Below are positions 4,863-11,708 of a stretch of DNA of 11,708 nt, piece after piece (within the stretch, counting starts at the first letter, position 1; every line of letters begins with the position of its first letter). The stretch is from an uncultured Collinsella sp. (lineage in GTDB: Bacteria > Actinomycetota > Coriobacteriia > Coriobacteriales > Coriobacteriaceae). The stretch lies in NCBI GenBank assembly GCA_902492185.1, contig CABUKY010000046.1:1-11708 (forward strand), read 5' to 3'. A program made the translations under genes and the position numbers. The notes beneath the pieces were generated by a model. That model saw only the letters and a program-made list of their open reading frames with translations, was not told the origin of the DNA and ran no database searches.

Positions 4863-6110
4863 ATGGCAGCATCCGACATGATGTCCGCCCTGATGGAGCT
4901 TTGCCAGGAGAAGCACATCGACCAGCTCTACCTGATCGACCGCCTGGAGCAGTCGCTCGCCAAGAGCTATGCCGAGATCCTGCATCTTGAGTGGGGCGCC
5001 AAGGTGACCATTGACCGCACCACCGGCAAGATCTACGTCTACCGCCTGGAGCCGATCGACGATTCCATGGACGAGGAGGGCAACTTCACCGAGTTTGAGG
5101 AGATCGACGTCACCCCCAAGAACACGAGCCGCATCGCCGCCCAGCACGCCAAGGCCGAGATCAACGCCATCGTGCGCAACTCCGCCCGCGAGCAGATCTA
5201 CGAGGAGTTCTCCGGCCGCATCGGTGACCTCATCAGCGGTACCGTGCTGCAGTCCACGCCCGACTTCACGATCGTCAAGATTCGCGAGGGCGTCGAGGCC
5301 GAGCTGCCGCACTTCGACCAGCGCCGTTACGAGAACGAGCGCAACGAGCGTCCGATGGGCGAGCGCTACCTGCACAACCAGCACATCAAGGCCGTGATCA
5401 TCGACGTTCGCGACCCCAACTCCAACCTGCAGCCGGTTCGTGGCGAGCACAGCCGTCCGCCGATTGTCATCTCCCGTACCCACCCCGAGCTCATGCGTCG
5501 TCTGTTTGAGCAGGAGGTGCCCGAGATCTATGAGGGCACCGTCCAGATCAAGTCGATCGCCCGCGAGCCCGGCCAGCGCTCCAAGGTCGCCGTCCACTCG
5601 CTCGACGACCGTCTGGATCCCGTGGGCGCCTGCGTCGGCCCCAAGGGCAGCCGTGTTCGCGCTGTCGTGGGCGAGCTCCGTGGCGAGCGCGTCGACGTCA
5701 TCCTGTGGGATGCCGATCCTGCCGTCTACGTCGCCAACGCCCTGTCGCCCGCTAAGGTCACCCGCGTCCTCATCGACGAGGAGAAGGCCTACGCCGGCGT
5801 CATCGTGCCCGACGACCAGTTGTCCCTCGCCATCGGCAAGGAGGGCCAGAACGCCCGCCTCGCCGCGCGCCTGACCGGCTGGCACATCGACATCAAGTCC
5901 GAGACGCTTGCCGCCGACATCCTCAAGAACGTTCCCGTTCACGAGGAGCCCGCCGCCGACCTGATCGGTGACGAGGAGGACGAGGACGTCCGCCGCTGCG
6001 AGTACGTGTCCGAGGACGGCATCCAGTGCCGCAACCAGGCTCGTCCCGGCTCCCGTTTCTGCGGTGTCCACGACACCGACGCCTTCGATGATGCGGAGGA
6101 CCTGATCTAG
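4863..6110 (+). CDS. nusA: transcription termination/antitermination factor NusA with a C-terminal Cys/His module
   Basis: NusA binds RNA polymerase and nascent RNA to control pausing, termination and antitermination. The product is 415 residues. The order is: N-terminal polymerase-binding domain (about 1-115), S1 domain (about 118-195), KH1 with GPKG (259-262), and KH2 with GKEG (325-328) followed by QNARLAARLTGW. After KH2, instead of ending or carrying the acidic repeats of E. coli NusA, there is an acidic linker (DLIGDEEDEDV) and a compact Cys/His segment: C379, C389, C400, H403, with PGSRFCGVH at its end, then an acidic tail. This spacing resembles small stand-alone modules of the DUF5763 type and could bind zinc. 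The start ATG is one base after the rimP stop, with AAGGA in the rimP end as Shine-Dalgarno. Confidence 0.96.
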   Translation: MAASDMMSALMELCQEKHIDQLYLIDRLEQSLAKSYAEILHLEWGAKVTIDRTTGKIYVYRLEPIDDSMDEEGNFTEFEEIDVTPKNTSRIAAQHAKAEINAIVRNSAREQIYEEFSGRIGDLISGTVLQSTPDFTIVKIREGVEAELPHFDQRRYENERNERPMGERYLHNQHIKAVIIDVRDPNSNLQPVRGEHSRPPIVISRTHPELMRRLFEQEVPEIYEGTVQIKSIAREPGQRSKVAVHSLDDRLDPVGACVGPKGSRVRAVVGELRGERVDVILWDADPAVYVANALSPAKVTRVLIDEEKAYAGVIVPDDQLSLAIGKEGQNARLAARLTGWHIDIKSETLAADILKNVPVHEEPAADLIGDEEDEDVRRCEYVSEDGIQCRNQARPGSRFCGVHDTDAFDDAEDLI

Positions 6111-6201
6111 CGCGCGGTTGCGCCGGGCGGGTCCCGGCGCGTCTCCCACGCTCGTTCAGTCTCTAGGCACCCAAGGTGCCAGAAAGGGTAGGTGAAGTCA
6201 T
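6111..6201 (+). promoter_or_regulatory. nusA-infB gap with two hairpins
   Basis: This is the longest gap inside the operon (91 bp) and lies where ylxR and ylxQ usually sit. GCGCCGGG 6120-6127 pairs perfectly with 6133-6140 around CGGGT. GGCACC 6166-6171 pairs with 6175-6180 around CAA. Neither is followed by a T-run, so they are more likely mRNA-stabilising or processing structures than terminators. The infB Shine-Dalgarno AGGTGA (6190-6195) follows. Confidence 0.5.
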
Positions 6202-8916
6202 ATGGCAAAAGTCCGTGTGTCCACCCTGGCCAAAGAGTTCGGCATGACCTCCAAGGAACTGATGGGTCATCTCGCCGATATGAAGATTCCCGCTAAGTCC
6301 GCTTCCTCCACCTTGGAGGACGCTTATGTCGCTATGGTCCGCAAGCAGCTCGCCTCGGTGATCGAGGCCCGCGCCCAGGAAGTCGAGGCCGCCAAGCAGG
6401 CCGAGGAGCAGGCAGCTGCCGCCGAGGAGGCCGCTCGCGCCGCTGAGGCCGAGCGCGAGCGCATCGCCGCCGAGAAGGCCCGCGAGGAGGAGCGTCGCCA
6501 GTTCGCCGCAGCCCAGGCTGCCGAGGAGGCTGCCCGCGCCGAGGCCGAGGCCAAGAAGAAGGCCGAGCAGGAGCGCCTTGCCCGCGAGAAGGAGGAGGCT
6601 GCCCGCGAGGCCCAGCGCCGCGCCGTTCCCGCTTCCGACTCCGGTTCGCGTTTCCGTTCGCTGCTCGACCAGATCGCCGCACAGGAGACCGTGCTCAAGG
6701 AGAAGAAGGACGCCGAGGACAAGGCCAAGGCCGAGCGCGCCGCCGAGCGCGGTAACCGTCGTGGCGGCAACAACGACCGCCGCGGTGGCCGTCGTAACGA
6801 TCGCAACGCTTCCGACAACAACTCCGAGCGCAACGCCTCCGAGAGCCGTCCGCACAGCCATCGCACCAACGCCAGCAACAACGTCGCTGCCGGCATGGAC
6901 TTCCCCAACCCCGACAAGCAGGGCAAGGGCAAGAAGCGCAAGGGCGGTCACAACAACGAAGAGGACCACTACAGCCGCATGGCTCGCGAGGCCGAGGAGT
7001 ACAGCCGCGAGAAGGTGCTCGAGGAGGCTCGTGCCGCCGTCGAGGAGGCCTCTCGCGAGTCCACCGGTCGCCGCAAGAAGCGCAAGGAGAAGCGCGAGCG
7101 CGAGGCTGCCAAGGCTCAGGAGGAGCGCAAGATAGAGGAGGCGCTGGCCCAGGGCGTGAACCCCGAGGACCTCGACGCCATCAAGGTCTCCCAGGGCGTT
7201 ACCGTCCAGGAGCTTGCCGAGGCGCTCGACGTTCCGGCCAACGACATCATCAAGCGTCTGTTCCTGCTTGGTACGCCGCTCACCATGACGCAGTCCATGT
7301 CCGACGACCTCGTCGAGCTCGTCGCCGACGACCTGGGCCGTCAGATCAAGATCATCACCCCCGAGGAGGAGAACACCTTCTCGTTCTACGACGATCCCGC
7401 CGACCTCAAGCCGCGCGCCCCGGTCGTCACCGTCATGGGCCATGTCGACCACGGCAAGACGTCGCTGCTCGACGCCATCCGTCACACCGGCGTTGCTGCC
7501 GGCGAGGCGGGCGGCATTACGCAGGCCATCGGCGCTTCGCAGGTCATGATCAACGACCGCAAGATCACCTTCATCGATACCCCGGGTCACGCCACCTTTA
7601 CGGCTATGCGTGCCCGTGGTGCCAAGGTGACCGACATCGTCATTCTGATCGTGGCTGCCGACGACGGTGTCATGCCCCAGACCGTCGAGTCCATCAACCA
7701 CGCCAAGGCCGCCGGCGTACCCATCGTCGTCGCCGTCAACAAGATCGATAAGCCGGGCGCCAACCCCGACCGTGTGCGTCAGGAGCTCACCGAGTATGGC
7801 GTCATCCCCGAGGAGTGGGGCGGACAGAACATGTTCGTCAACATCTCGGCCAAGCAGAAGATCGGTATCGACGACCTTCTGGAGACCGTGCTGCTCCAGG
7901 CAGACGTGCTCGAGCTCAAGGCCAACCCGGACACCTTTGCCTCCGGCAACGTCCTCGAGGCCAAGCTCGACAAGGGCCGCGGCTCGGTCGCTACCGTGCT
8001 CGTGACCCGCGGTACCCTGCACGTGGGCGATACGCTGGTCGCCGGCCTTACCTATGGCCGCGTCCGCGCCATGCTCGACCCCAAGGGTCGCGCCGTCACC
8101 GAGGCCGGTCCCTCCGACGCCGTCGAGATTTTGGGCCTGCAGTCCGTGCCCAACGCCGGCGACGAGTTCCGCGTGTTCGAGGACGAGCGCGAGGCTCGCG
8201 CCCTTGCCGACGAGCGTTCGCTCAAGGCTCGTATCGAGGAGCAGAGCCGCGTCAAGCACGTCACGCTCGAGAACCTCTTCGAGACTATCGCCGACGCCGA
8301 GGTCAAGGAGCTCAACCTGATCATCAAGGCCGACGTCCAAGGTTCCATCGAGGCCCTTCAGGACTCGCTCGACAAGATGGATCAGTCCGAGGTTCGCATC
8401 AACACGATCCACTCCGCTGTTGGCGCCATCAACGAGACCGACGTCGTCCTGGCCGACGCCTCCAACGCCATCATCATCGGCTTTGGCGTCCGTCCTGATG
8501 GTAAGGCCCGCTCCGCCGCCGAGCGCGAGGGCGTCGAGATCCGTTGCTACGACGTCATCTATAAGTGCCTCGAGGAGCTCGACGCCGCCCGTATCGGCAT
8601 GCTCAAGCCCACCGAGGTCGAGGTCGCCACGGGTACCGCGACCGTCCTGGACACCTTCAAGGTGCCCAAAGTCGGTATCGCCGCCGGTGTCCGCGTCGAA
8701 GAGGGCGAGATCGCCGCGACTGATTCCGTGCGTCTGGTGCGCGACGGCATCGTGGTCTTCAACGGCAAGATCGCCTCGATGCGCCACTACAAGGACGAGG
8801 CCAAGAGCCTCAAGAGTGGTTCCGAGGGCGGCATTGGCCTGGAGAACTTCCAGGACATCAAGCCCGGCGACCAGATCGAGGGTTACCGCATCGACCAGGT
8901 TGCCCGTACCGAGTAG
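6202..8916 (+). CDS. infB: translation initiation factor IF-2
   Basis: A GTPase that brings fMet-tRNA to the 30S subunit and promotes subunit joining. The product has 904 residues. First comes an IF2_N domain (about 1-50, VRVSTLAKEFGMTSKELMGHL). A long Ala/Glu/Arg-rich predicted coiled coil follows (about 52-180), then an Asn/Arg/Gly-rich low-complexity stretch (about 184-226), a second Lys/Glu/Arg-rich helix, and a second IF2_N-like domain (about 330-385). The G domain shows GHVDHGKT (413-420), the switch Thr in GGITQ (T440), DTPGH (459-463), NKID (513-516) and SAK. Domain II follows, then domains III and IV, the last with ENFQDIKPGD. The start is ATG 6202, 6 nt after AGGTGA. E. coli makes shorter IF-2 forms from internal starts; I see no decisive internal Shine-Dalgarno here. 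Confidence 0.97.
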   Translation: MAKVRVSTLAKEFGMTSKELMGHLADMKIPAKSASSTLEDAYVAMVRKQLASVIEARAQEVEAAKQAEEQAAAAEEAARAAEAERERIAAEKAREEERRQFAAAQAAEEAARAEAEAKKKAEQERLAREKEEAAREAQRRAVPASDSGSRFRSLLDQIAAQETVLKEKKDAEDKAKAERAAERGNRRGGNNDRRGGRRNDRNASDNNSERNASESRPHSHRTNASNNVAAGMDFPNPDKQGKGKKRKGGHNNEEDHYSRMAREAEEYSREKVLEEARAAVEEASRESTGRRKKRKEKREREAAKAQEERKIEEALAQGVNPEDLDAIKVSQGVTVQELAEALDVPANDIIKRLFLLGTPLTMTQSMSDDLVELVADDLGRQIKIITPEEENTFSFYDDPADLKPRAPVVTVMGHVDHGKTSLLDAIRHTGVAAGEAGGITQAIGASQVMINDRKITFIDTPGHATFTAMRARGAKVTDIVILIVAADDGVMPQTVESINHAKAAGVPIVVAVNKIDKPGANPDRVRQELTEYGVIPEEWGGQNMFVNISAKQKIGIDDLLETVLLQADVLELKANPDTFASGNVLEAKLDKGRGSVATVLVTRGTLHVGDTLVAGLTYGRVRAMLDPKGRAVTEAGPSDAVEILGLQSVPNAGDEFRVFEDEREARALADERSLKARIEEQSRVKHVTLENLFETIADAEVKELNLIIKADVQGSIEALQDSLDKMDQSEVRINTIHSAVGAINETDVVLADASNAIIIGFGVRPDGKARSAAEREGVEIRCYDVIYKCLEELDAARIGMLKPTEVEVATGTATVLDTFKVPKVGIAAGVRVEEGEIAATDSVRLVRDGIVVFNGKIASMRHYKDEAKSLKSGSEGGIGLENFQDIKPGDQIEGYRIDQVARTE

Positions 8917-8927
8917 GGGGTAGCGCT

Positions 8928-9338
8928 ATGAAGCAAACGCAGGCAACCCGCCGTCTGGGCGAGCAGCTTCGCGAGAAGCTCGGTTATATCCTGCTCTTTG
9001 AGGTTTCCGATCCGCGTCTCGACCTGGTTACTTTGACTGCGGTCGAGGTCGCGGTGGACCGTTCGTTCGCGCGCGTGTACGTGTCGTGCGATGCGAGCCG
9101 CTACGACGAGGTCATGGAGGCGCTCGCAAGCGCTAAGGGCCGTATTCGCAGCCTGTTGGCTCGCTCGCTCGATTGGCGTGTCACGCCCGAGCTCGATTTT
9201 CGCATCGATCGCTCGACCGATGAGGCCGAGCGCATCACGCGTGCGCTGGAAAACGTTCCCGCCACGCTTGCGATCGAAAAGGACGAGGACGGCTATCCGA
9301 TAGCGGATGTCGCCCAGGAGGCAGCTTTAGATGACTAA
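8928..9338 (+). CDS. rbfA: 30S ribosome-binding factor A
   Basis: RbfA is a KH-like protein that binds the 30S subunit and aids late 16S 5'-end processing and maturation, also in the cold. The product has 136 residues. It shows the family core: SDPRL (27-31), then VTLTAVEVAVDRSFARVYVS, the helix RIRSLLARSL, and a PELDFRID strand. An acidic tail (AQEAALDD) ends the protein. The ATG at 8928 lies 11 bases after the infB stop; AGGGGG 8915-8920, overlapping that stop codon, is the Shine-Dalgarno. Its last 8 bases overlap nrnA. Confidence 0.95.
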   Translation: MKQTQATRRLGEQLREKLGYILLFEVSDPRLDLVTLTAVEVAVDRSFARVYVSCDASRYDEVMEALASAKGRIRSLLARSLDWRVTPELDFRIDRSTDEAERITRALENVPATLAIEKDEDGYPIADVAQEAALDD

Positions 9339-10374
9339 TTCCGCCGACCTCGCCTCGTGCGAGTCTGCAGATATTCAGCGACGCATCCTCGAGCTCATCG
9401 AGGATGCGTCCTCCATTGCGATTTCGGGACACACTTCTCCCGACGGCGACGCCCTGGGCTCTGTGCTGGGTCTGGGCCTTTCTCTCATGAAGTTTTTCCC
9501 CAACAAGGACATTGCTCTGCTGCTGGCAGACGATGACCCGGTTCCGCGCATCTACCGCTTTATGGAAGGCTCCGATCGCCTGGTGCCGGCATCTGCGTAC
9601 ACTGGCAATCCGGACCTGTTCATTTCGGTGGACGTACCGGTCGTCGAGCGTCTCAATAATTCCGCCGAGGTGCTTCGTCGCTCCAAGCATGTGGTGTGTT
9701 TCGACCACCATCCGGCGCGCGAGGAATTTGCCGAGCTCAGTCTGAGGCGCGTCGAAGCTGCAGCCTGCGCCATGATTATCGACCGCTTCTTGGACAATTG
9801 TGGCATTGTCGCACGTGATGGCGTTGCGACTTGCCTGCTGTGCGGCTTGGTTACCGATACCGGCCGTTTTCAGTACCAAAACGCCGATGCCGCCGCGTTC
9901 CATGCGGCCTCGCGACTGGTTGCCCACGGCGCCGATCCGGCGCGTGTGGCACTCGAGGTATACCAGAGCATGCGCGTTGAGTTTTTGCACCTCAAGTCCA
10001 TCGTTATGGGCCGCATCAAGACGGTGGCCCACGGGCGCGTTGCGTATAGCTATGCGTACCAGAGCGACCTTGAGGCCTGCGGTGTCACCTCGGACGAGTG
10101 CGACGGCCTGGTCGATGTGGTGCGTTCGGTGATGGGCGTCGAGGTTTGCATGTTCTTAAAGGGCATTGAGGGCGATACCAAGGTGCGTGGCAACCTGCGC
10201 TCCAAGGGCGACCTCGATGTGTCCGAGATTGCTGCCAACTTTGGCGGTGGCGGGCATCATGCCGCCGCCGGCTTTTCCAACAACGGAACAATTCGCGAGA
10301 CGCTCGCCGTGGCACTTCCCATGCTGGCCGAGCTGGTGGGGGAGGATCCCGCTTCGGTGACCGTCGAGCTCTAA
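9331..10374 (+). CDS. nrnA: DHH/DHHA1 phosphoesterase, NrnA-like oligoribonuclease / pAp phosphatase
   Basis: The NrnA family degrades 2-5-nt RNAs and can dephosphorylate pAp to AMP with Mn2+ in the cytosol. The product has 347 residues. The metal-binding motifs are all there: H34 and PDGD (37-40), D101 in SVDVP, DHH (125-127), and D176 in TDTGR. The DHHA1 substrate domain ends in GGGGHH (305-310) followed by AAAGF. The start ATG 9331 overlaps the rbfA stop by 8 bases (ATGACTAA), with AGGAGG 9316-9321 upstream inside rbfA. A DHH protein between rbfA and truB is a known arrangement in Gram-positive bacteria. The exact substrate preference cannot be read from the sequence. Confidence 0.92.
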   Translation: MTNSADLASCESADIQRRILELIEDASSIAISGHTSPDGDALGSVLGLGLSLMKFFPNKDIALLLADDDPVPRIYRFMEGSDRLVPASAYTGNPDLFISVDVPVVERLNNSAEVLRRSKHVVCFDHHPAREEFAELSLRRVEAAACAMIIDRFLDNCGIVARDGVATCLLCGLVTDTGRFQYQNADAAAFHAASRLVAHGADPARVALEVYQSMRVEFLHLKSIVMGRIKTVAHGRVAYSYAYQSDLEACGVTSDECDGLVDVVRSVMGVEVCMFLKGIEGDTKVRGNLRSKGDLDVSEIAANFGGGGHHAAAGFSNNGTIRETLAVALPMLAELVGEDPASVTVEL

Positions 10375-10389
10375 CTTATTGGATGGTAC

Positions 10390-11322
10390 ATGGCTCGTCG
10401 AACGCCTTCTCAATTGAATATGCTGCTCGCCGTCGATAAGCCGGTGGGCTGCACGTCCCATGACGTGGTCTCGCAATGCCGACGCGCTCTCCATGAGCGG
10501 CGCGTCGGCCATGCCGGTACGCTCGACCCCATGGCATCGGGTGTCATGGTTGTGGGCGTGGGTCAGGCCACCCGTTTGCTGGGCATGCTCACGCTCGATA
10601 CGAAAAACTACGTCGCCGACATTTCGTTTGGCTCCGAGACCAATACCGATGATGCGGAGGGCGAGGCGGTCCGCACGGTGGCTGTTGCCGACGAGCTCCG
10701 CGATCCTGCCTATGCGCGTGAGCGCTTGGCCGCCATGCTGGGTCCGCAGATGCAGGTGCCGCCGGCGTTTTCGGCTATCTCGGTCAATGGCGTTCGCGCC
10801 TATAAGTCTGCTCGCGCGGGTAATGCGGTGGACCTACCTCCGCGCCCCGTCGAGGTCTATGCCGCCGACCTGATCGCCGTGGGCGGCGAGGGTGATACAT
10901 GTGTGTGGACCGTGGCGTTCTCGGTGAGCAAGGGCACCTATATCCGTGCGCTCGCTCGCGACTTGGGCCGCGCCTGTGAGAGCGCCGCGCACATTTCCGC
11001 GCTGCGCCGCACGGCCTCTGGTGTTGTTTCCATTGGCGCTTGTCATGCGGTCGAGGAGCTTTCTCACGAGTCCGCCGCTGGCTTTGCCTTGGATCCCATT
11101 GCGGCCTTGGGCGCCACGCGTGTTGACTTGCCGGGCAATCTTGCCGACGACCTGCTCTGCGGCCGACGCATTCCCGTTGAGCGTGCGCTTGCCGATTTCG
11201 ATGCCTCGAAGGCGCCGTTTGCGCTGGTGCTCGATGGGGGACTCAAGGCGCTCGCCCGCATTGAGGGTGGCCGCTTTGTCATGGAGCACGTGTTTCCGCA
11301 GGCAATCGGCGGTGTTCGATGA
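10390..11322 (+). CDS. truB: tRNA pseudouridine(55) synthase
   Basis: TruB converts U55 in the T-loop of tRNAs to pseudouridine. The product has 310 residues, usual for bacteria. The catalytic motif GHAGTLDPMASG (40-51) gives the nucleophile D46. K72 and Y74 in TKNY, the TNTDD turn (84-88), PPAFSAISVNG, and KGTYIRALARDLG are family landmarks. A C-terminal PUA-like part follows. ATG 10390 was chosen; its Shine-Dalgarno is weak and close (GGATGG 10381-10386, 3 nt away). An in-frame ATG at 10420 starts closer to the conserved LAVDKP but has no Shine-Dalgarno. It lies 15 bases after nrnA and overlaps ribF. Confidence 0.95.
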   Translation: MARRTPSQLNMLLAVDKPVGCTSHDVVSQCRRALHERRVGHAGTLDPMASGVMVVGVGQATRLLGMLTLDTKNYVADISFGSETNTDDAEGEAVRTVAVADELRDPAYARERLAAMLGPQMQVPPAFSAISVNGVRAYKSARAGNAVDLPPRPVEVYAADLIAVGGEGDTCVWTVAFSVSKGTYIRALARDLGRACESAAHISALRRTASGVVSIGACHAVEELSHESAAGFALDPIAALGATRVDLPGNLADDLLCGRRIPVERALADFDASKAPFALVLDGGLKALARIEGGRFVMEHVFPQAIGGVR

Positions 11323-11708
11323 TGTTGTCCGCTCGCGAGCTCGCGCGTATCTTTTTCGCGGGCGAGTCGGACGAGGCTCGCATCGTTACTGCCGATGTGT
11401 TTGATAAGTGTGAGCACCTGGGTGCCGCATCGATTGCCATCGGCGTGTTCGATGGCGTGCACCGTGGACACCAGGAGCTCATTGCGGCGCTTGTCCGTGA
11501 TGCCCGTGCCCATGGCTGCAAGGCGGTCGTAGTTACCTTCGATCCCGACCCGGACGTCGTGGTGAGCCCTTCGCCCGCTCAAAAATTGATGACGACGGCC
11601 GACCGTCTGCATGCTCTGGCTCAAACTGGGGTCGATGCGGTGGTGGCCGTTCCCTTTACGCCTGAGGTTGCGGCGCTTGACCATGTTGCTTTTCTCTCGC
11701 TGGTGTCG
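11319..11708 (+). CDS. ribF: bifunctional riboflavin kinase / FAD synthetase, N-terminal part (3' end outside window)
   Basis: RibF phosphorylates riboflavin to FMN and adenylylates FMN to FAD. Only the first 130 codons are present, all from the N-terminal nucleotidyltransferase (FAD synthetase) domain. The HIGH-like signature IGVFDGVHRGHQ (41-52) is clear, followed by the helix ELIAALVRDARAHG. The strand VVTFDPDPD comes next; I recall FDPHP in several actinobacterial relatives, so Asp in place of His is a variant, though this place is not invariant. The start ATG 11319 overlaps the truB stop as ATGA; ATG 11322 is an equally possible in-frame start. The kinase domain lies outside the window. 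Confidence 0.93.
   Translation, partial: MMLSARELARIFFAGESDEARIVTADVFDKCEHLGAASIAIGVFDGVHRGHQELIAALVRDARAHGCKAVVVTFDPDPDVVVSPSPAQKLMTTADRLHALAQTGVDAVVAVPFTPEVAALDHVAFLSLVS

Noticed and set aside
4836..6149. A 437-codon open frame on the - strand over nusA
   Set aside because: Same cause; nusA domains are clear on the + strand.
6163..8787. An 874-codon open frame on the - strand over infB
   Set aside because: It is a shadow of infB codon usage; the translation is repetitive Leu/Gly/Val/Asp with no recognisable domain.
1..11708. CRISPR array, tRNA/rRNA gene, insertion sequence or prophage
   Set aside because: No spaced direct-repeat array, no cloverleaf or rRNA-like stretch, and no transposase or integrase frame was seen on either strand.

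Overview
This 11.7 kb window looks like ordinary chromosome from a GC-rich gut actinobacterium of the class Coriobacteriia, most likely Collinsella or a close relative. The basis is the high GC content, codons ending mostly in C or G, the Coriobacteriia-like protein sequences and the gene order. The genus is inferred by eye, not by a search. There is no sign of phage, insertion sequence, CRISPR array, tRNA or rRNA.

Layout: (1) The window opens inside the 3' end of an IMP dehydrogenase gene (guaB, + strand). A 370-bp gap follows, dense in secondary structure: an imperfect palindrome right after guaB, a 15-bp terminator hairpin, a probable extended -10 promoter, and then a very long stem-loop (29 uninterrupted pairs, extendable) just upstream of leuS. 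This stem-loop holds a possible 22-codon upstream ORF. (2) leuS (leucyl-tRNA synthetase, +) ends at a bidirectional terminator shared with a convergent gene for a small lipoprotein of unknown function (- strand). (3) A roughly 370-bp divergent intergenic region carries a near-consensus promoter and, about 20 nt after the predicted transcript start, a textbook intrinsic terminator. This terminator lies before the first gene of the next operon and so looks like an attenuator. (4) A tightly packed + strand operon, rimP-nusA-infB-rbfA-nrnA-truB-ribF, runs off the right edge. It is the conserved bacterial nusA/infB operon: 30S maturation (RimP, RbfA), transcription elongation and termination (NusA), initiation factor IF-2, nanoRNA/pAp turnover (NrnA), tRNA pseudouridine 55 synthesis (TruB) and flavin cofactor synthesis (RibF).

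The coding content is mostly housekeeping. The parts worth a second look are regulatory or architectural: the long leuS leader hairpin with its possible uORF, the palindrome in the guaB 3' region, the early terminator in the rimP-nusA leader with an 11-bp direct repeat over the -35 box, a Cys/His module fused to the NusA C-terminus, the absence of ylxR/ylxQ between nusA and infB (with GC hairpins in their place), and a substitution in the LeuRS editing motif. I see no convincing previously undescribed multi-gene system.
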